DNA of 64,000 nucleotides from Paraspadella gotoi (Eukaryota; Chaetognatha), in contig CM119271.1 of the NCBI GenBank assembly GCA_051294375.1, positions 5,755,991 through 5,819,990 on the forward strand, read 5' to 3'. Shown piece after piece: positions 59,962 to 64,000 of this stretch. The notes below the pieces were generated by a model. It saw only the letters and a program-made list of their open reading frames with translations, was not told the origin of the DNA and did no database searches. Positions within the stretch are counted from its first letter, which is position 1, and every line of letters starts with the position of its first letter. The position numbers and the translations under genes were made by a program.

Positions 59962-60886
59962 TAGGGTGGAGCGATAAAAATATCGAGAGATGTTAAATTT
60001 TTTTTTCTGCCTTTGAATATGTGTAAATATTAAAATTCAAGCCTTTAATAAATGGCTTGCTCAAAAGTTTTTAAAAAAAATAAGAAGATGTTTAACGAAA
60101 TATTTACAACATGTAATAGGCCAAAATCATTTTCAGAGAAAAACGACAATAACAAAAAAAAGAAAAAGAAAAATAAAAATAGCAAAATGAATTAAAGAGA
60201 ATAGGTCAGTTATTGACTCTGTTATCATTAAATATCCCCCTTCCCTGTCGCCATCTTCTTCGGTGATAGGGTTTGAATATTATGGCTTTTATCTTTGTCC
60301 AAAATAAAATCTTTTTAAATATACTTTATATTTCTCTGGGTCATCTACAAATTCATAGTACTATAGAAATTTAATAAAGTTTGTTTATTAATATAAAAGT
60401 AAAAAAGATTTATTTTTTTTATATAATAATTTTATTTTATTTAATGGGACATGTTTATTTTAATTTTTTATCTTTGATACCTATCAAAAAATAAATAATT
60501 AATCTATTAATTAATAAGTAGATTCAGAAAATATAGTTGGTTTAATCTATAATCAACTGTTCTCTTATATTAAAGGCGTGAATTTTAGTTTGAAAAAGCT
60601 AAAAAACCCGGTATAATATATATTATTAATATATAATTTTATATTTTTTATACTCTTCATTTAACTTTTTATGTGTAATCTGAATTTTTTTTTAAATTTT
60701 TTAAAAATTGTTTAAAAATTATTTTAAAATTTACAATATAATAAACATATTACTTATTACAAATATATTATAATTTCTGTTTCTGAGTATAATATTTTTT
60801 TTACTTAATAATTATATAATTATAAGTATGATTATCATTGTGATATAATCTCAAATAAATTTGTTGTTCCCGATAGCTCCACTCTA
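59962..60886. mobile_element. Non-autonomous hAT-like DNA transposon, segment E copy
   Basis: Copy of 34301-35228 with the same TAGGGTGGAGCGAT and ATAGCTCCACTCTA ends and the same flanking 8-mers (59954-59961 and 60887-60894). The interior differs only by small indels. It is the same insertion seen in the duplicated assembly, not a second transposition. Confidence 0.72.
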
Positions 60887-61565
60887 ATGTACAGCGCCAG
60901 GTGGCGTTGAAAAATGTAAACAGTGAAAACCTTCGGGGAAAAATTAAATCCGACGAAACGACTGTTAGGAATTGTAAAATTTATTCAGCTTGAACAGAAT
61001 TTTAAGAAGTGAAATTGATCGTGAATGAAAACCATATAAATTAATATAATACGAATAACTCAGAAAGTCAGAAACTGAAAACGAGGGAGCGGCCAAATCC
61101 GAGCCAAACAGCGAAAACAGATAAAAATTCAAAAAACAGTTGTTTCACTTTCGAGGAAATGATCGTAATACGTAGAGCGGTCCTGTTATGTTAAGAGAGA
61201 GAACTTGACGACCGGTCGACGACGATGCGACGAGACGACGAAGACGACGAAGACGACGAAGTCTCTAATCCAATTGAGACGAAATTGTCGTGGAAAAAAA
61301 GTGTTTGTGAAGAGTGAGACGGGGGATACAAAAATAAAACAGAACTTCCGACGACGTCTTGTTTCTTTTTTTTTTCTACCATAGATTAGCATCGAATGAC
61401 AGTGACACGGTTGAAAATGATAATGAGAGACTCAATGTCACTGAAACAAAAGTAAGAATTCTTAATCTTAAATATGAAAAAAGTCAAACTCGACTCTAAA
61501 ACCTAATATCACCTACTTACTTTCATTCTTTCCTTTTTAGTTTTTTCTTCTTTCTTTCTTTCTTC

Positions 61566-61601
<36 letters not shown>

Positions 61602-62183
61602 CGTCTCCATTCCTGTCTCCCTCACCCCCTCAGCTTTCTCTCTTCCCCCTTACTTTCCCCCTTCTCTTTCACCCACACGCGCGCCAAGAAAATCCTCGCC
61701 AAGTGTCCATACGTCAAAAGCAAAGATAAACGCGCCCGATGAAAAAAAAACAAAAAAACCTCGGATTGACGTGAAATGCCGAGAAAGGCGCCAAGTGCCG
61801 ATAAAATGAGGCGAAGGGCGTCATTTGCCCATCAATGTCAAAATTGATTTTTTTTTTCTTCCTTCCCACGGCATCAAGAAATATGGCGTTCTGCGATGGT
61901 TGTCCACGTCAGTTTCGTCATCGGCGTCGTCGTTTCGTCGGCATTCCCATAGTGCAGAAGTCACTTTTGGTTTTTACAGGAAAAGACAGGTGAAGACAGG
62001 TGAAGACAGAGAGCGAGAGAGAGCGAGAGAGAGCGAGAGAGACTTGAGACCAAAAATTAACAAATATTCCGACGCAGAAAACAAGGATGAACGACGTTGC
62101 GATCTCGTTGTGACGGAATCTTTCTTTGCGTGAAAATGGGACGCGCGTCGCGGGGAGCACGTGAATAAAAAAAATGACCCGCG

Positions 62184-62188
62184 AAGAG

Positions 62189-62242
<54 letters not shown>

Positions 62243-62250
62243 GAGAGAGA

Positions 62251-62306
<56 letters not shown>

Positions 62307-62355
62307 GAGAGAGAGAGAGAGAGAGAGAGAAGAAGAATGAGAGAGAAGAGGAGGA
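62184..62355. repeat. Long GA microsatellite (segment E)
   Basis: Copy of the tract at 36569-36734, with different interruptions. Confidence 0.95.
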
Positions 62356-63782
62356 TTCTGGCGCTATACCAGTAAATCGCGTCAGGTATCATCGTCGTCG
62401 TCGCCGTCGTCGTCTCTATCGTCGTTTCCGTAGTCAAGTCAGGAGGTCGCGCGTTTCTTGCCGCAACTTACTCGCGTACGAAACTTGATTTAAACTTATG
62501 AATTAAAATAATCTCTAGAAAAATATAATAATTGTTATTATAAAATTATTTTTAAAAAAACGGCGAAAAAAACTTATTATTGTTAGACAATAGAGAAATG
62601 ACTTTGGAGCGCGTGAAGTTAATCATTCGTCGATTATTAGGCAACGGCATAAATTACTGAGTCAATAAGGGATTTTTGGCGAACTGATTGCAATTTACTG
62701 TAAATACAAATGTAAACATGAGCGATTTAGCTGCAGTTGTTACGATTGCCGTTAAGTATGAAGTTAGTAGCAAATAGGTAAAAAAACTAAAATTCATTAT
62801 AATTAGTTAATTAAAAATAAAGTTAATAACGCGATGGTTTTTCCCTAAAAAAGATTTTGAAACGAAAAAAAAAATGCTTTGGCGTGATAGAGGATAGTTG
62901 CTTGTCGTCGTCATACTAAAATTTAGGAGAAAGATTTATTTTCCTGAAATTTGTAAAAATATTTTTATTTTTTTTGCTCCGGACTGAGAGGAAGGAGATA
63001 AAAAATTCCAGCATTCCCTTAACCGACCCATCTTCTTGATCTTACATTCTCATTCTCAGCCTGAAAGGTATACGGAGTAAAAAATATAAAATTCTTCGTA
63101 AAGAACGTAAAAAACGTACAAAAATATTAAAAAACGCAGACATTCCACAGCTTTTGAACATAGGAATTCCCTGGTTACCTTTTCCAATACGCCTCCCCTC
63201 TCTCTCTCTCTCTCGCCTCCCCGTGACGCAATAATGACGTCGTTCACGCGAGAGACGTAAAAAAACAATGGAGGCCTTTACGCAGGTCAGCAATGGAATC
63301 GTTGCAATGATTTGTCGTTTCCCCGAAGGAACGAATCGTGTTCAACAAGATCACTCCCACGTGCTTGATAAAAATTTTCCATTGTAGTAGGGGTAGCCCC
63401 ACTTAATGGGGTGAGTCAAAAATTTAGTGCAAGTACATGCTCAAAAGAAAATTTCTACTTTTTAAGTATACTTTCAATATTTATTTATATATAATTATAT
63501 AGGAAAGGCTAAAACTTTTTTTGAGAAATTTTAAAGCCAGATTCCGATAGCCCATAAAAATTTGTCTACACAAAGTATAATTTTTAAAAAAATATGGTTC
63601 AAAAATAATTATCATCATGATAATGATGATAATAATGATGATCATTTTATCTGTTTTTTTTTTTTACATTTTTACTAAGAAAACGTAAAAATTTTTAAAA
63701 GCTGCAATTATATTTTTTGTTGAACTTTTTATGCTCTATTAATTTTTTTTTAAATTTACCTAAGAGAAAATCTAAGTTTTTA

Positions 63783-63899
63783 TTGAATTGTGCAACGAAT
63801 TTTATTTGTTCAGATACAGGCATGTTTCGGCTTGTAATGTTCAAGCCTTCATCAGCGTCTATTACATTTTTCAAAAACAAAATTCGTTGCACAATTCAA
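63783..63899 (-). mobile_element. Second foldback with hammerhead-like boxes, segment E copy
   Basis: Copy of 38175-38292. The terminal arms (63783-63803 and 63879-63899) are perfect 21-bp inverted repeats. Here the minus strand reads CAAGCC then GAAACATGCC, so the G of the conserved GAAA box is present, whereas region D has TAAAAC. Confidence 0.55.
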
Positions 63900-64000
63900 T
63901 AAAAACTTTGATTTTCTCTTAACTCATTAACACATTAAAGTTACCTATATAGTCATATAATAATTTTAATTAAGCTAGTACCAGCTAGTATCAGAAGAAA

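Larger units (their letters stand above)
52665..64000. repeat. Segment E, indel-rich second copy of late C plus region D
   Basis: From about 52788 the sequence follows 27560 onward to 38384 in order, up to the right edge of the window. Small insertions and deletions are scattered throughout, and the exons that are open in D are broken here. The first ~130 bases are out of order: 52665-52763 matches 32909-33045, and a GA tract then jumps back to the 27560 equivalent. This looks like an uncorrected long-read contig of the same locus, not a second locus. Confidence 0.85.

Noticed and set aside
1-64000. A bacterial or viral defence-type gene cluster
   Set aside because: There are no operon-like gene arrays, no long intronless genes and no prokaryotic promoters. 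The GT-AG introns and microsatellites show animal nuclear DNA.

Overview
The window is nuclear DNA from an animal, most likely an arthropod or another invertebrate; I cannot name the species. The grounds are AT-rich non-coding DNA, very long GA/CT microsatellites, short GC-richer blocks that read as exons with GT-AG junctions, and transposon remnants of hAT and Penelope-like type. There are no operons, no rRNA or tRNA gene that I can support, and no CRISPR array. Most long open frames are GA/CT repeats read as Arg-Glu or Ser-Leu polymers and are not genes.

About half of the window is duplicated, apparently by assembly. Unit A (about 812-9966) is followed by 25 N and unit B (9992-19157). From 1180 and 10371 onward the two match base for base wherever I compared them (offset 9191). 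After another 25 N comes a third copy, C (19183 to about 28400), full of small indels and carrying an extra internal duplication and another 25-N gap. Region D (about 28.4-38.38 kb) runs on from C and is clean. Region F (38.4-52.64 kb) occurs once. After 25 N at 52640, segment E (52665-64000) is an indel-rich second copy of late C plus D. All six gaps are exactly 25 N, and most joins lie in GA/CT tracts. The distinct content is therefore about 33 kb.

Genes. Region D holds the best-supported gene: four minus-strand exons (31827 down to 29635) with good donors and consistent phases, coding for a Pro/Ser-rich basic protein with an RVxF-like motif; its 3' end is unresolved. Region F holds a compact two-exon plus-strand gene (40672-41388), a five-exon minus-strand chain ending in a stop (47994 to 46068), a two-exon minus-strand piece (45848 to 45355) and several isolated exon-like blocks between 48 and 52.4 kb whose strand or linkage is uncertain. 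I recognise none of these proteins.

Mobile and structured DNA. A 928-bp non-autonomous hAT-like element with an 8-bp target-site duplication lies at 34301-35228 (copy at 59962-60886). Two unrelated-arm foldback hairpins of about 120 bp, each carrying hammerhead-ribozyme-like boxes, occur in units A/B/C and in D/E. A further AT-rich foldback lies at 6754-7133 and its copies. Units A, B and C contain no gene I can defend.
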